DNA from: Hydnum rufescens UP504 | Taxonomy: Eukaryota; Basidiomycota; Agaricomycetes; Cantharellales; Hydnaceae | Reading direction: 5' to 3' | Assembly (NCBI GenBank): GCA_014904985.1 | Contig: MU129265.1 | Span: 1 to 40,589, forward strand | DNA length: 40,589 nt | Shown: positions 19,110-30,512 of the stretch, piece by piece | Position numbering within the stretch: position 1 is the first letter of the stretch | Layout: every line of letters begins with the position of its first letter | Made by a program: the position numbers and the translations under genes | The notes under the pieces: model-generated | Seen by the model: the letters and a program-made list of their open reading frames with translations, nothing else | Databases searched by the model: none | Told to the model about the DNA's origin: nothing

Positions 19110-20945
19110 CCCCTCCTTCCCTTTTCTTTTTTTTTTTTTTGGGGCCTGGAGGGCCTGGAGGACCACCTGAACCTGAGGGCCCTCCACTAGGGGGTATCCC
19201 AGGACTCGGGCCTCCTCCCCCATGCCCGGGTCCATCGTTGTCAGGTGGCCCACCTCCACCTTCCTTCGAGCTGTCTGGATGCGGAGGGGGTGGGGGCTGA
19301 GGATTCTTGCCCTTAGGGTCCCCTGCAGGAGGATTTGGACTTCCTTTCTGCGATGAGCCTTGCGAAGACGACAGGGCAATGGATGGACCTTCCAGTTCCG
19401 AGAGGGGGAGATTCGTGGGATCGAGGGGGAAGAGGGTGCGTGAGAAGGAGGAAGGAGCCATCTTGACTAGGTTCGTGTAGTAGTTGTGGGCTCTCGTGGC
19501 TCCTGGGGCCAGCAAGGCTGGGGTATCTGTAACTGCATCCCAAGCAGGACCCAGGTACTTGTCACCTCTGCTCATTGCGTTCGCTTGCCCAATCAAGTAG
19601 TTGGTGAGAGGCAAACGAGTGCGAGAAGGGCCTGGAGGTCGCAGGGTGAGGGAGTCTCCACTAGGATACCTCCCCACCATGCTTTCCACTAGAGGCCCCA
19701 TTTCCCAGGATCCTGGGAGCTCCCTATTCGGGTTTTGCGCTTTCGAGGGGTCCAAAGAGCATTCCTCAATCCCTCTCCAAGAGTAGAAACTCGTTGCGAG
19801 AGGGTGGCAAGTCTGTTGTGGGGGTTTGGTGTAGGGGTGGCCGATTCTCAGGATAATGAGTCATAAAGGGGAATATCTTGCCACATTGAAGGGGACACAT
19901 CTAGGTCAATAGATGAGGCACGGAACGTTGAGGAGTTCCCAAGCCTTGTCCAATCAGAAGGAGGCGTGGGCCAGGCCGGCAGGTTGATTATGGAGCCGGG
20001 CCCTGCTCTTGGGCCGTGAGCGGGGTCAAGGCTTGCACCCATGCTTGGCTCCTCGAATTCTGAGCCTTGGATGAAGAGGCCCAGTCCATGTGGGTCAGTG
20101 TCCACTCTGAGGAGTGGCTGTATGTTGAGTGCCTCTTCCAGATTCACGTCATACTCGGCATATTTTAAGGCTTGGTTCCCTGAGAACAGATGCCTCATTG
20201 CCTGTATGATAGGCCATGTCCCTTCTATATCGCCCTTGATCACTTCCCAGCCTGCGGCTAAAGCTCTCCGAGCGATCCTTTTGGTGGGGAGACGTGGATC
20301 ATGCCATGCCTTACGTAGGTGTTCCTTTAGCTCAGGCATAGGGGGAAGTGAGTCTTTGGAGGCCATAGGCATGGACAAGCTCTCTCCCTGGTGTAGCTTT
20401 TTCAACTTATAGAGCCACGCGAAGGTCAGTTCGACCCGGAGCTTCAGGAGTTTATCAGCCATCTTTAGCTCCTCAATACGCTTGGACATCCATAGTTGTT
20501 CTGCTAATTTTCCCTCACAGTCTATTACAAATCTGTGGTCCTCACTCCCTACTATAGTTATGATGTCGGAAATGACATTCTGTAGCCTTTCTATGCCCGT
20601 CTGAACCGTAATAAGGAGTTCCTGGTCCATGTGCCACTCCTGTAGTTCCTCCTCATATACGAAGTACGTTGTGTTATATTGTGCTGGGGCAAACTTCATC
20701 CATACCATGAGGAATTGGTACGTAGTGATGGGGGCTGATGAGAACAGGTCTGTATACTCGTTCACTGGCTTGTCCAGTCATCGTGTGATCTCTCGATAAC
20801 GCTCCATTGAGCGTAACTGGGGTGGGATCGCCACACATTCGTGTGTAGTAGCATGATAGAGCACATCATCATGCTGGGATGACAGGACGTGGTGGGGGAT
20901 CGCCATATGTGGGTTTAGCTTGGGTGTCTTCACTCGTTTACTCAT
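19110..20945 (-). pseudogene. LTR retrotransposon gag-like reading frame
   Basis: Lies between the LTR/primer site at 21043 and the inverted gag piece. The reading frame runs from MSKRVKTPKLNP (ATG 20945) to 19848, interrupted by TGA at 20778-20780 (RYREIT-R-stop-LDKPV), then TGA at 19848-19850. After a frameshift near 19760 it continues in another frame to about 19110. Middle blocks: YQFLMVWMKFAPAQYNTTY, GKLAEQLWMSKRIEELKMAD and ARRALAAGWEVIKGDIEGTW. The C-terminal part becomes Gly/Pro-rich (GGPSGSGGPPGPPGPKKKKK), as in linker regions of basidiomycete gag proteins before a PEWDG domain. That domain is not found in this orientation. No protease, RT or integrase is present. Confidence 0.6.
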
Positions 20946-21042
20946 TTCATGGGACAAGGAAGGGGGACAGAGAGTGGACTGGGAGTTGTGGGATGTGGAG
21001 GGTGAAGTTGGTTCGACCACCTCGTCGGCTAGAGGGAACCAA

Positions 21043-21621
21043 TGTAATATTGCATTATTCGACTTTGAATATACGCAGGAGTTGTCGTTAGATGAGGTGG
21101 AGTCGACATTCCTGTAAACAGAGGAGAGAGGGTAATCCTCCCGCTCTAGGCACTGGCTTTGAGTGGATGGACCACGCACGAGGCTAAGCACTGGCTTCAC
21201 CTCATATGTGGGAGAAGCAGAGGGAGAGGGGAAAGGAATAAGGGAAGTGTGGTAGTAGCTGGCTAAGGGGCCAGGCTACTATCTAAGGAGGCGAGGGAGT
21301 GGTCAGCTAGTAGGTCAGAGAAAGGACTCACTTAGTAGAGTCACGCTCGTACATGACTCTCCCTTATCCTTCGCAACACCGTGCTCTATGGCGACGGTTC
21401 AGGTAGCTTAATCAAGCGGGTCGTAACACAACTCAGTCACATGGCTGCGTAGTTCACGGGTCTTGTGAGAGCGAGGATGTCCAGGCAAAAAGATGACTTT
21501 GATTCCGCCACATTAGCAACTTAGAATCATTGCAGCCACGCTATTATGTAATAGTACAGACAAAGGGACGGACATAGGGGATGACTGCTATGTACATACA
21601 AACCATGAGCACTATATTACA
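21043..21621 (-). mobile_element. LTR (579 bp) of an LTR retrotransposon, copy 1
   Basis: On the minus strand it begins TGTAATATAG (21621) and ends ATATTACA (21043), so it has TG...CA ends within an inverted TGTAATAT/ATATTACA pair. One base beyond the end, the sequence TGGTTCCCTCTAGCCG is placed like a primer-binding site. A second copy with about 88-90% identity is at 33361-33941. Most differences fall at CG dinucleotides. Only one LTR of this element is present here. The 3' LTR and pol are missing or beyond the rearranged region near 19.1 kb. Confidence 0.85.
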
Positions 21622-23029
21622 TTCAGATACTCCAAAATGCAGATAGCAAGACACCAGGATTTGAACACAAGACCTAAAGACACTTCCAAGACACTTCAAG
21701 ACACAACTGCAAGACTCAGGATTCAAACACATGACTTCAAGAATGGATGTCTAGCAACTCCTACTCTGAGGGTTCTACAACTATCCACTATACTTCACAT
21801 GACTAAGCAATATTGGCACACTCTGATTCTCTTATTCCCTTTTATACTCTTCTCCTTGTTCAAGATACTATTATTCTCTCTACTAATGGGTACTTGGATA
21901 CTAGGGTACAATGATCCTCAGGGGGGACCTTCTTGGGTTTGATCCTTGGAGGGGACTCCTCTTCAGATGCTCTTCCACACTAAATCCCCCCTCTCTTTAT
22001 ACCTTTCTGAACCCTCCACATGACTCATCCACTTACTAATCCCCTTACTCATCCTTTAGTCATGCTCACTAATCGCCTTACCAATTGTCTTACTCATCTC
22101 CCTCCTTACTAACCTCTTACTAGATCACCTGCCCTTAAGTCATATGCCAAAATGCGGACTTCCTTGGTGTAAGTGGTTATACTTCTTCTTCTAGAGTTCA
22201 ATGCTGGTAAGACACAGATTTTCTTAAGAGCTCAACCAAGGGGTTTTTGAGGCTCAGACAATTTTCTCTTCTACAGGTGGTGAACACTTTTTGATTGCAG
22301 TCCCTTGCAATCTCCCTACATCATATCATGCAAATTCCTCCTGCTCACCCAACCAAAATACCACCATTTCCATCCCTCTATCCACCATGAAAAGTTCTCT
22401 ACTGTCAGCCTTTGTCCCCTCCATATAAAGTCACTAATAGTCAGATAAAAGGCTTATTTCCTTTTTACATCAGCTTTTATTTATACTCCTATTATCCCTC
22501 CATTAGGCTTACCCTGCAATTCATCTGTGATCACTAGGTACAAATGACTTGTGGCAAAGGTTCACAGAGGTACAACATCATTTTCCACTACTCACAATAG
22601 CACAACAAACTCGATTTTGATGTCTTGACAGTGATAGGGGACATAGCTCCACAGTGTAGGTATGTTGTAAATCACCCATTTTGTTTCTTTTGACACGAGT
22701 ATTCCCTCATAACATGTGTGAGGAGTAGGATGATATCGAATGGATGCCGAAGGTCACAAAGAATGAAATGGTTCTGGTCTGTGATAATCAAATGCTTGGT
22801 AAAGTAGACAGGTAACTTGGAGAGGCATAGAAATGACTTGATCACTTTCTTATTGATGAAGGCATAAGTTCAATCTGCCTTTATACCCATTCTTGTTTCT
22901 CTTATCTTCCATGACAGCTTATTTGAACTTGAACTTCTCTTTACACTTTTATTGATTCCACCATATTTGTTGATTCCAATGACTTTTTGGGAAGCTAATT
23001 AACTGCACCCCATATCCCTCTTTGTTTGT
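21622..23029. other. non-coding, CpG-poor; tRNA-B-box-like phrases near the left edge
   Basis: No gene. At 21653-21740 two phrases, GGATTTGAACACAAGACCT and GGATTCAAACACATGACTT, flank a run of AAGACAC repeats. In reverse complement they read GTTCAAATCC and GTTTGAATCC, close to a pol III B box (GGTTCGANNCC), possibly from a SINE or tRNA-derived repeat. At 22020-22130 there is a run of TTACTAATC/TTACTCATC phrases. Confidence 0.4.
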
Positions 23030-23862
23030 TTAGTTCTCTGAGATAAGCCTCATAAGCAAGAGTGTTATTGGTTTGATAAAGACTTCTTTACCTGTGATGT
23101 ATTCCCAATTCATTCCTTGATACTCAAATGGAGAAGATAGGCAATCAAAACCATGCTGATGACAATTTGGAATGTTGAATGCGAATATGTCACCATTGAT
23201 AATCCCACCATTGGCAAGGTCCACATTTTTGTAACATTCTGGTACCCACACATTGAGTATTGCCATAGACCCTTCTATTCGAATAATCCATGCTTGCATT
23301 ATGGTCTTGTAGCCTGTTGGCACAAATCCAACCATTTTGCCCATTGCCCCTTCTGGATTTTGAAAGTGCTCAATTGAAGCAGAGGTTCGTCAATATACAT
23401 GCATTATCATCATGATTGGTTGTAGGTATGGAATGAATCTTTGATAGTCAAAGGGGATGTGGGAGACTTGAGGCATGGCAAACACTTTTGATCCTTGCTT
23501 CCTAGTACTACTGTTCTTTTTATTTCCTTCCTTCAGATCGTCCTGGCTTGATATAGCCATATGTCCAAATTTCTTCAAATTAAATTTGTCCTCCTTTTTC
23601 CTTGTATGATTTTGATTGATCCATATTCAAATCTCCATTTTTAGAAGTCAGACAGATCATGCACAAATACAGGGATGAAGCAATTGCCCAAAGGAATTTC
23701 CCCATATAGGTCAAGTTCCAATTCTACCCCGACTTTAAAGACCATTTTGTTTTGTTTGATGATGGTGCAATCATAGCTTTTGAGCAGTGCATAGGTGAAA
23801 TGAAGAGGATTTGCCTGGATGTTTGGACAAAAATATCTGTGTTTGCCTTGATGCAAGTACAA
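23030..23862 (-). pseudogene. unidentified broken reading frame
   Basis: Minus frame 23862-23641 (MYLHQGKHRYFCPN...GVELELDLYGEIPLGNC) continues after a frameshift as 23578-23030. That part has one TGA at 23390-23392 and contains FIPYLQPIMMIMHVY, FVPTGYKTIMQAWIIRIEGS and NGDIFAFNIPNCHQHG. The protein-like composition and the TGA suggest a decayed element ORF. I do not recognise the family. It shares strand and CpG depletion with the frame at 24674-25888 and could be part of the same element. Confidence 0.4.
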
Positions 23863-24673
23863 TCATGGTGAAGCTGGACTAGTCATGATGACACTTGCTC
23901 ACATTTGTTGTTCAATGCTTGGGTTGGTGGCTATGACTTGGATATTCTTGTCCATCTAGCTTCAAGTTCTTTTTAGATAGCTGAAAGCTTAAGTCATAAC
24001 AAGACTCTTACTGTGTGAGTGATATTGAGTGTAAGGATGAGAGTGGATTTGTAGAAGTGTCTAGTCTTTATATACATGGAATTTCAATTGGTCTGTCAGA
24101 ATTCCTGACCTCTGCTTTTGTTGGCCTAGATTTCCTGTCAGAGTTCTTCCTGTTATCCTTTGTTCTTTTGGATATTTCTTAGTTCAAGAGTTCCCATTCT
24201 TCACTTGTTCTTTGTTCATATTTCCCCCCTCTCTTTTTTTTTTTATCATGAAGGTGCAGACAACATGTTTGACATGTTGAATGTCGGGTTTATTGTACAA
24301 TTATGTGAGTGTATTCACTCAGGTTGAAAGAAAGAAAGAGAAAAAAAAAATCTGACAAGAGATGAGTTGAAAGGATCACCTGTAAGGTGGCAGTAAGTCA
24401 ATGGCAGCCATTGTACAGGTTACTCAAGTGCATTTACTTGGATTGAAGGAAAGAAAACAAAAGAAAGAAGGGGATTGGAGACAATGATTCATGAGACAGA
24501 ATTTATGATGAGTTGGAAGGGGATCAGAGAAGGGAGAGCAGGATGAGCATTGGAATGGGAAATGTAATCTTGAGGTCATGAAGTAATTGAGGCTAGAGTT
24601 GTATTCAAGGGCATGTATCTTCCCTGTTATTGGTGTCAGACTTGGTTTTTTTTTAATGTGTGGCATTGTAACA
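23863..24673. other. non-coding spacer between two unidentified frames
   Basis: CpG-poor, with homopolymer runs (T at 24232-24244, A at 24341-24350). Two similar phrases, ATTGTACARTTA(T/C) followed by GAGTG or AAGTG and TTGAARGAAAGAAA, near 24293-24340 and 24411-24460, look like a short direct duplication. Confidence 0.4.
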
Positions 24674-25888
24674 TTACCATTCTTCAACTTCGTCCTCAAC
24701 CTCAATCATTTCCTCTTCATCTTCTTCCTGCATAGGCGAAATGGGTGGCAAGATGGGTTTGCGAACTGGGATGTCCATGAGCTCGAATGGATGTGGGTCC
24801 AATTTAAGTAGAGCCCACTCCTTGTCATGCAGTTTAGTCTGAATTTCTTGAATCATGTGAGTATATTTCTCAATTGTGTAAGGCTGACACTTGAGGGGGG
24901 ACAAAAAATGATTACCATCTGCAAAAACATCTAAGAGATTAGTAAGATGCTTGGCAAAGTGATGATGAAGGTGGAAAGCATAAATAGGAGAGTACATCTC
25001 CTCTTGTCAGACTATATCTGCAGCAAGAGAAAAGATATGAGAGAACTTGTTGCTCTGCATTAGTTCAATCCATTGGCTGCTTGCAAGCACATAACTACAT
25101 AGACGGATGGATTCTTCATTGTGAGCATTGATTTTCTTGCTGAGATTATTGAAATGGGTGATGTGATCAAGAAGGATGTTATTGGTGTGGATGAGGGTAG
25201 TACTGAGTTGAGCTAATTGACTGACATGGCCTTCCCACACCTGCATAAGCTGTATGAGTCATGTGGTGGTGATGGTGATGCTTTTCAGGTCATTTTCTCA
25301 CTTCTCATAATATTTAGTGTGGATTTCTTCAAGTTGTTTGGCTCTTTTGCAGTTAAGATATGCCTTGTATGATGTTTGACTGTATCCTTGAGGTTTCTTT
25401 GATCCTGCGATATGGGAACAATGTTTGTGTGAATAGAAATGCTCAGGTATTTTAAGTTGGATGGGCGACTTGCTGTCACAAGTGTCCATTGGAGCAGACA
25501 TCTCATTCAATTGCAAGGATGTCAGTTTGGAATCCATACTATGAGGATCTGCATCATCAGGAGGTCGAGTTTCAATAGAGGCTTTAAGTTTTTGAACAGT
25601 TTCCTTGACTTGCAATGTTAGCCTGTTTTCATACTGGAAGCTTTTCTGAAAATTTACTGCAATATTAAACTTCTTGATTTGTTTCCCGAGGGTATGTGGG
25701 TTAGGGATTGGAGCTCTGGGAGACACCAAAGTACAAGCACTCGATGGCTCCGGCAAAGGAGTTTGAGGGATTACTGTGACCAGCTCATGGAGAGGAAGAA
25801 GTGGAAGAGGATCCATAGGGATTAGAGTCAATGATGAAGAAGAAAGGACCATTGGTTTCTTGTTGTTGATTTTGTTGATGTCTATCAT
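24674..25888 (-). pseudogene. unidentified ORF with acidic tail, three in-frame TGA
   Basis: A single minus-strand frame of about 405 codons from MIDINKINNKKP to a terminal TAA. It is interrupted only by TGA at 25298-25300, 25259-25261 and 25007-25009. It is helical and charged in the middle (KAYLNCKRAKQLEEIHTKYYE; LAQLSTTLIHTNNILLDHIT). The C-terminus is PPISPMQEEDEEEMIEVEDE. No zinc finger, nuclease or polymerase motif. It could be a structural or accessory protein of a mobile element. The regular TGA placement argues for CGA decay rather than random drift. Confidence 0.5.
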
Positions 25889-26706
25889 TCCCAGTTTTCA
25901 GTTCTTCTTTATACTTGTCATTTGTTGCTTACTTATGGGATTTTTAGCAGACCCTGTGAAGGTTATGACTTGTCTATATTGTAGCTTTCTTGTGGTCATA
26001 TTGTGAGAAGATTTTTCGATGGTGTGGAAGATAAAAACATCCAGTATCAGAAAATGCAAAATCACACCACTCCCAGCCTTTGGATGATCACATGACCAAT
26101 TATGAAATTAATTATGGCTACATGCGGAAATCAAATTCATTCTATAACTCCATCAGTTTTGATCGGAGAGGTACGCCCATATAACGCTTGGAAAGCCACA
26201 ATTCACACCTTTCGAATGGTACCAAACACAAGTTGAATGGACAAAAACTGCACTCTCCAGGCCAATTTTACTATCAAAATCTGGGATTTCCAGTAAAAAA
26301 CGAATTTCTCTGTCAGTTCACATCCAATCTTCTCAGAACAACTGCGCCTAGAAATATATAAAAAATCCGCATCCGACAGTACCAAGCATGCGAAGAACAG
26401 ATCAAAACTGAACTCTACAGAATGATATTACTATTAGAATCAACACCCATCAGTATTTTACAAATTTCTCTGTCAGTTCGCATCTGATCTGCTCAGAACC
26501 ACCACTCCCAGAAAGCTGTTAAAAGTCCGCATCAAATGATACCAAGAACGTCTATTACGAATGCAAACTGCTGTTTCCACATTGAATCCCATCCCATGCA
26601 CATGTCCCCATTATCAACCAGCAACAAAACACCTTAACCATTGGACTATGCCCAAATTAATATCCAAAACCTGGAGATATCCTTTCATTTCACCTCCAGA
26701 ATGCTC
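25889..26706. repeat. dispersed repeat of about 150 bp, three units (26150-26590)
   Basis: 25889-26149 shows nothing. 26150-26590 holds three diverged units with the same order of phrases: CTCTGTCAGTTCGCATCTGATC, GCTCAGAAC, CCAGAAAGCTGTTAAAAGTCC, GCATCAAATGATACCAAG and GATCAAAACTGAACTCTACAG. The same family occurs at about 17895-18180. No ORF. An extra phrase TTTTACTATCAAAATCTGGGATTT joins two units. Confidence 0.8.
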
Positions 26707-27583
26707 CACATGGTCAGTGACCTCATGCTCCAAGCATTCCACATGCTCAGCAAATTGGTGACATCACTCCTCCTCATGATTCCTTTTGTTCTCATCTATG
26801 ACTCACATATGACTCACCCATGAGGGAGTCATTTTCTTTAAACACAGCCACCTTCAGAAAGGTATAAAAGCTGGTAGATTTCCTGTATCCCCCCATGATC
26901 TCCTCTCTGGAAATCATCACTGTCAACCACTGTCAACTTTTCTGCTTGCCTCTAAAGAACAGTCTATCTATAAGCCATCTGGAGCTAAGTCATCTTCAAG
27001 GTTGTTGAGACAAAGCCACTGGAAGCCTTCTATGTGAATCACTAAAGCCAAGGATAGTTGCAGGACCTAAGGTTAGAGTTGCTGGACATCCAAGGAAAAG
27101 TAAGCATAATGAAATATGAATCAGGTTTTGAAGAAAGAAGGAAGAAAGACACTGACAAGACTAACTAAGCACTGACCAGTCTGTAGCCCACAGATATCCA
27201 CATTTTGACCAGGAGAATGTAAACAAGAATACACAAATATCAGTAAATGAACCAATGCAACATGAACAATGTATAAGCCTTTCCACAAGCATCCCAGATG
27301 TATAAGCCTTTCCATAAGCATCCCAGACAATGTATAAGCCTTCCTACAAGCATCCCCTATGTATAAGCCTTTCTACAAGCATCCCAGATGATATATTATT
27401 GACTACTGCTAGTCCATATCCCATCCTATCCTCCACTGAACACCACACACATCTTGCAGAGTGTGATCAACCATTGAAGTAAATTAACCCAATGAATAAC
27501 AACAGAAATACAGTCTCCCATCTACACACTGGCTGAACCAGATTTTGATTTGACAGTCATCAGAGCTCCCAACCCTTCTTCTA
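26707..27583 (+). repeat. 0.9-kb promoter-bearing repeat, copy 1
   Basis: Matches 38455-39417 almost throughout, starting CCACATGGTCAGTGACCTCA and ending CTCCCAACCCTTCTTCTA. It has a TATA-like GGTATAAAAG at 26861-26870. There are four tandem copies of a 28-32-bp phrase (GTATAAGCCTTTCCACAAGC + ATCCCAGA) at about 27268-27390. No long ORF. Probably an LTR or non-autonomous element: copy 2 directly precedes a copia fragment, while copy 1 runs into unrelated DNA. Differences between the copies are mostly TG/CA pairs at former CG sites. Confidence 0.85.
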
Positions 27584-27939
27584 CAGTAGTGGACAGGCTA
27601 AGTCAACAAATTTCTCTGCAACTTGAGAGAGGCCACCCAGACTTCCGTAAACTGTCAGAAAACACTTAAAATACACGTAGCTAAGTGATCACAGTCTTAT
27701 TTCTTTACTAGCAGCACTTTTTTCATTAAAAAGAGCCAAAAATCCTGTTGGGTGCTTAATATTGAGCGCACGTGCTCATCAGTGGGCTCAAAATGTAGCT
27801 AAAGAGCAGTAGAATCCAGTGGTAGATGTTCTGGAGGGCTGAGCCCCCCAGGACACAAGAAAATTAGTATTTTATAATTACCCCCTTAAGTCAGGTCACT
27901 CCGTGGCAATGTCCAAGATCTATCCAATGTCGGCCATGC
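27584..27939. other. 5' flank of DDE transposase gene
   Basis: Contains AAAATCCTGTTGGGTGCTTA then ATATTGA (27749-27776), similar in direct orientation to AAAATCCAGTGGGCACTAAA then TATTGA at about 30593-30620 beyond the 3' end of the gene. Also has GAGGGCTGAGCCCCCC, a short palindrome near 27834. No clear terminal inverted repeat found. Confidence 0.5.
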
Positions 27940-30512
27940 TTGTGCTCTTTCTTTCCTTCAATGGGGGACTTGCTGATTACATCCTACTTTACCCTTCAGT
28001 CTAAATTGACTAGATCTTATGACCTCACATCTGAGATTGAATCTGAAATATCTGGCTTGGATGATGAGAGTTGGGATCCACAAGCCATTCAAAATAATGA
28101 GTACCCTACTTTTGTTGCCCCTGATGATGCTCTATTGGATGATCCAACGGAATCTGATATGGAGGCCGATGATATTTATATCCATTCTATTTTCAAGAGG
28201 GCCACTGAGGAACTTGATACAGGGCCATGTATGGATCCAACTTATCACCCAAAGCAGAACAAACAAAAGTGGAAAGGGAAGGCACAGGGACACAGTGAGA
28301 TTTATCCAGATCTTTATGATAGTATCCTTAGATCTCTTGCAGGATGGCCCACAAAGTATGTGAGAGGACTTGATAATGATATCATGAGCAAGACTGGACA
28401 AACGAGAAATTGCTGTGCAAAGGAGAATCCGTCTCAAGGGAACCTTGATACATTCCTTTTCTCGCCTTCATTACCTGTCAATTCTGGCAGTCCTGTGCCC
28501 CCTATTTATGTTCCCTCTCGTTCACTGTCACCTGAACCATGTAGGCAGGAGCTGCTGCCACCTCTATCTTGTCTTCCATTTCCCCCACCTCTGGAAAGAA
28601 CCCAAAAATCTCTGTCTCCTATCCCCAATGAGGCGGACAATCTAGATGATGATTCTGATGATGAACTTGATGAACTCATCCATCACGACTCTCAATCTTG
28701 TGTGACTGAGATCCACTCATGGCCAGTATTAAGAAATGAGATTGATGGCATCTTACACAAACAGAAAAATAGAGCAACGCTCCCACTGAACCAGGTATGC
28801 CTTTGGCCAGATGAACTTGGGTACTTGGATGCTAACTTTCGGGATAAAAGATAAACCAACTTCAGCTTATCCATAATTTCGCCACCCTCCAAATCAAGGG
28901 ATTCAAGAGAACATCTGCCAGTGTTCACCTGGCTCTGTCGCACCATGATGGAGATGGTGTTTACTTTGCACGATGAGTACAGGCTCTTGCACGACATTAT
29001 CAAATGTATTAACAGCTCCCAATTGACCACCACGGAGGAAAGTGTATTGGGTCTTCTCATCTGGATGATGAGGATGTTGAGTGAGAGGCCCACTCTTGGC
29101 TTGGTTCCCAGAAAGTCAGCTTGGTGACTTCATCAAACTTTTGCAGAGCACTCAATACCTCGATCTTTCCTCAACTCAGTATTGCATTGAAGCAGCCTCT
29201 GAGCAACCGCACTGCCTGTTGCTGGCTACATAAACTTGGCTTCTGCCACAAGACTCTGATGAAAGGTGTATATATGGATGGGCATGAGCAAGTGGATGTC
29301 ATTGCATACTGCAAGAATGTGTTTCTTCCTGCCATGGAGAAATTTGAGCATCGCATGGCCCAGTATCATGGGCCTGAGCTTAAGCATTGTGAACCCAATC
29401 TGCAGCCAGGCAAGAAGCGTGTCATTGCACAGTTCCATGATGAGAGCTGCTTCCATGCAAATGAATTCAAGTGGTCAGCCTGGTGTGTATTGGTTTCACT
29501 TATTTTGGTTTTATTTCATATGGCTCACTCCCTTTCAGGCTGAAGGAGGGATCCATGGTTCTCCAGAAGAAAAGTCATGGTCGCTTAATCCATGTTTCAT
29601 ATTTCATCAATGAAGAAGATGGGTGCCTTGTGCAACAAAATGAACAAGGCCAAATTGTTCGAGATGCATACAAGATCATTTACCCAGGTGCTGCTGGGGA
29701 CCTGTGGTGGGATACTAAGCAACTTCTGACTCAAGTAACCAATGCGATCAATATCTTCAATGTCACACATCCCAATTGTGAGGCACTTTTCATATTTGAT
29801 CAATCCTCTGCACACGCTTCACTCGGACCTGATGCATTGCGATCCTTTGACATGAACAAGGGAAATGGTGGAAAGCAACGCAAGCAGAAAGACACCATAA
29901 TCCCCAATGATAATCCCACCATTTCCTTATGTGGAACAGTACAGAGAATGACGACAGAAAGGGGTGAGGCAAAAGGCCTACAGACAGTCCTCGAGGAACG
30001 TGGATTTGACACAAAGGGCATCCACACAAAATGTTCCCTGGTCTGCCCTTTTGAGAACAAAAAGTGTTGCTTGGCTCGGATCTTCAACAGGCAGGAAGAT
30101 GTCATTAATCAGGTATCCATGTTGGAGGAACTCATCACAAAGGCAGGGCACCACTGTATTTTCTTGCCAAAGTTTCATTGTGAGTTGAACCCAATAGAGA
30201 TGGTGTGTATGAACAGTTGGTCTTCTATTTCGGGGCTCTAATTGTTCTCTCCAGTACTGGGGTTATGCCAAGTACCATTACCGTGGAGTCTTCAAAAACA
30301 CATTTGCGGATGCCAAAGCAGCAGTTCTTAGCAGCCTTCAGTCCTGCCCACTTGATACACTTCAACATTTTATTAATCGCACTTGGAGATTTATGTCAGC
30401 ATATCGGCAGGGACTCAGGGGGAAGGCGGCTGAGTGGGCTGTGAAAAAACAGCGCTCACACTGCACTGTCTCAAGGCATGCAATGCTTGCCATTGAATCT
30501 ATCCTCAACTAA
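27940..30512 (+). pseudogene. DDE superfamily transposase (Tc1/mariner-like, fungal long-N form)
   Basis: Exons 27940-28794, 28866-29482, 29539-30202 and 30255-30512; introns of 71, 56 and 52 bp with GT-AG signals and exact phase. The N-terminal third is acidic and Ser/Pro-rich (DDDSDDELDELIHHDS). A helical DNA-binding part follows (NFCRALNT...TACCWLHKLGF). The core DDE fold follows: KGVYMDGHEQVDVIAYCKNV, AQFHDESCFHA (first Asp), LIFDQSSAHASLG-like FIFDQSSAHAS (second Asp), KCSLVCPFENKKCCLARIF, and FHCELNPIEM (Glu), then YWGYAKYHYRGV. Premature stops are TGA 28974-28976 (ARR expected), TAA 29010-29012 and TGA 29082-29084, all in the second exon. The catalytic triad is intact, so the copy died recently. 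Confidence 0.82.

Noticed and set aside
19043..19300. Gly/Pro-rich plus-strand ORF
   Set aside because: Shadow of the minus-strand gag Gly/Pro linker; both strands are open because of the simple composition.
27268..27390. CRISPR-like 30-bp repeats
   Set aside because: Direct tandem units without spacers inside a dispersed fungal repeat.
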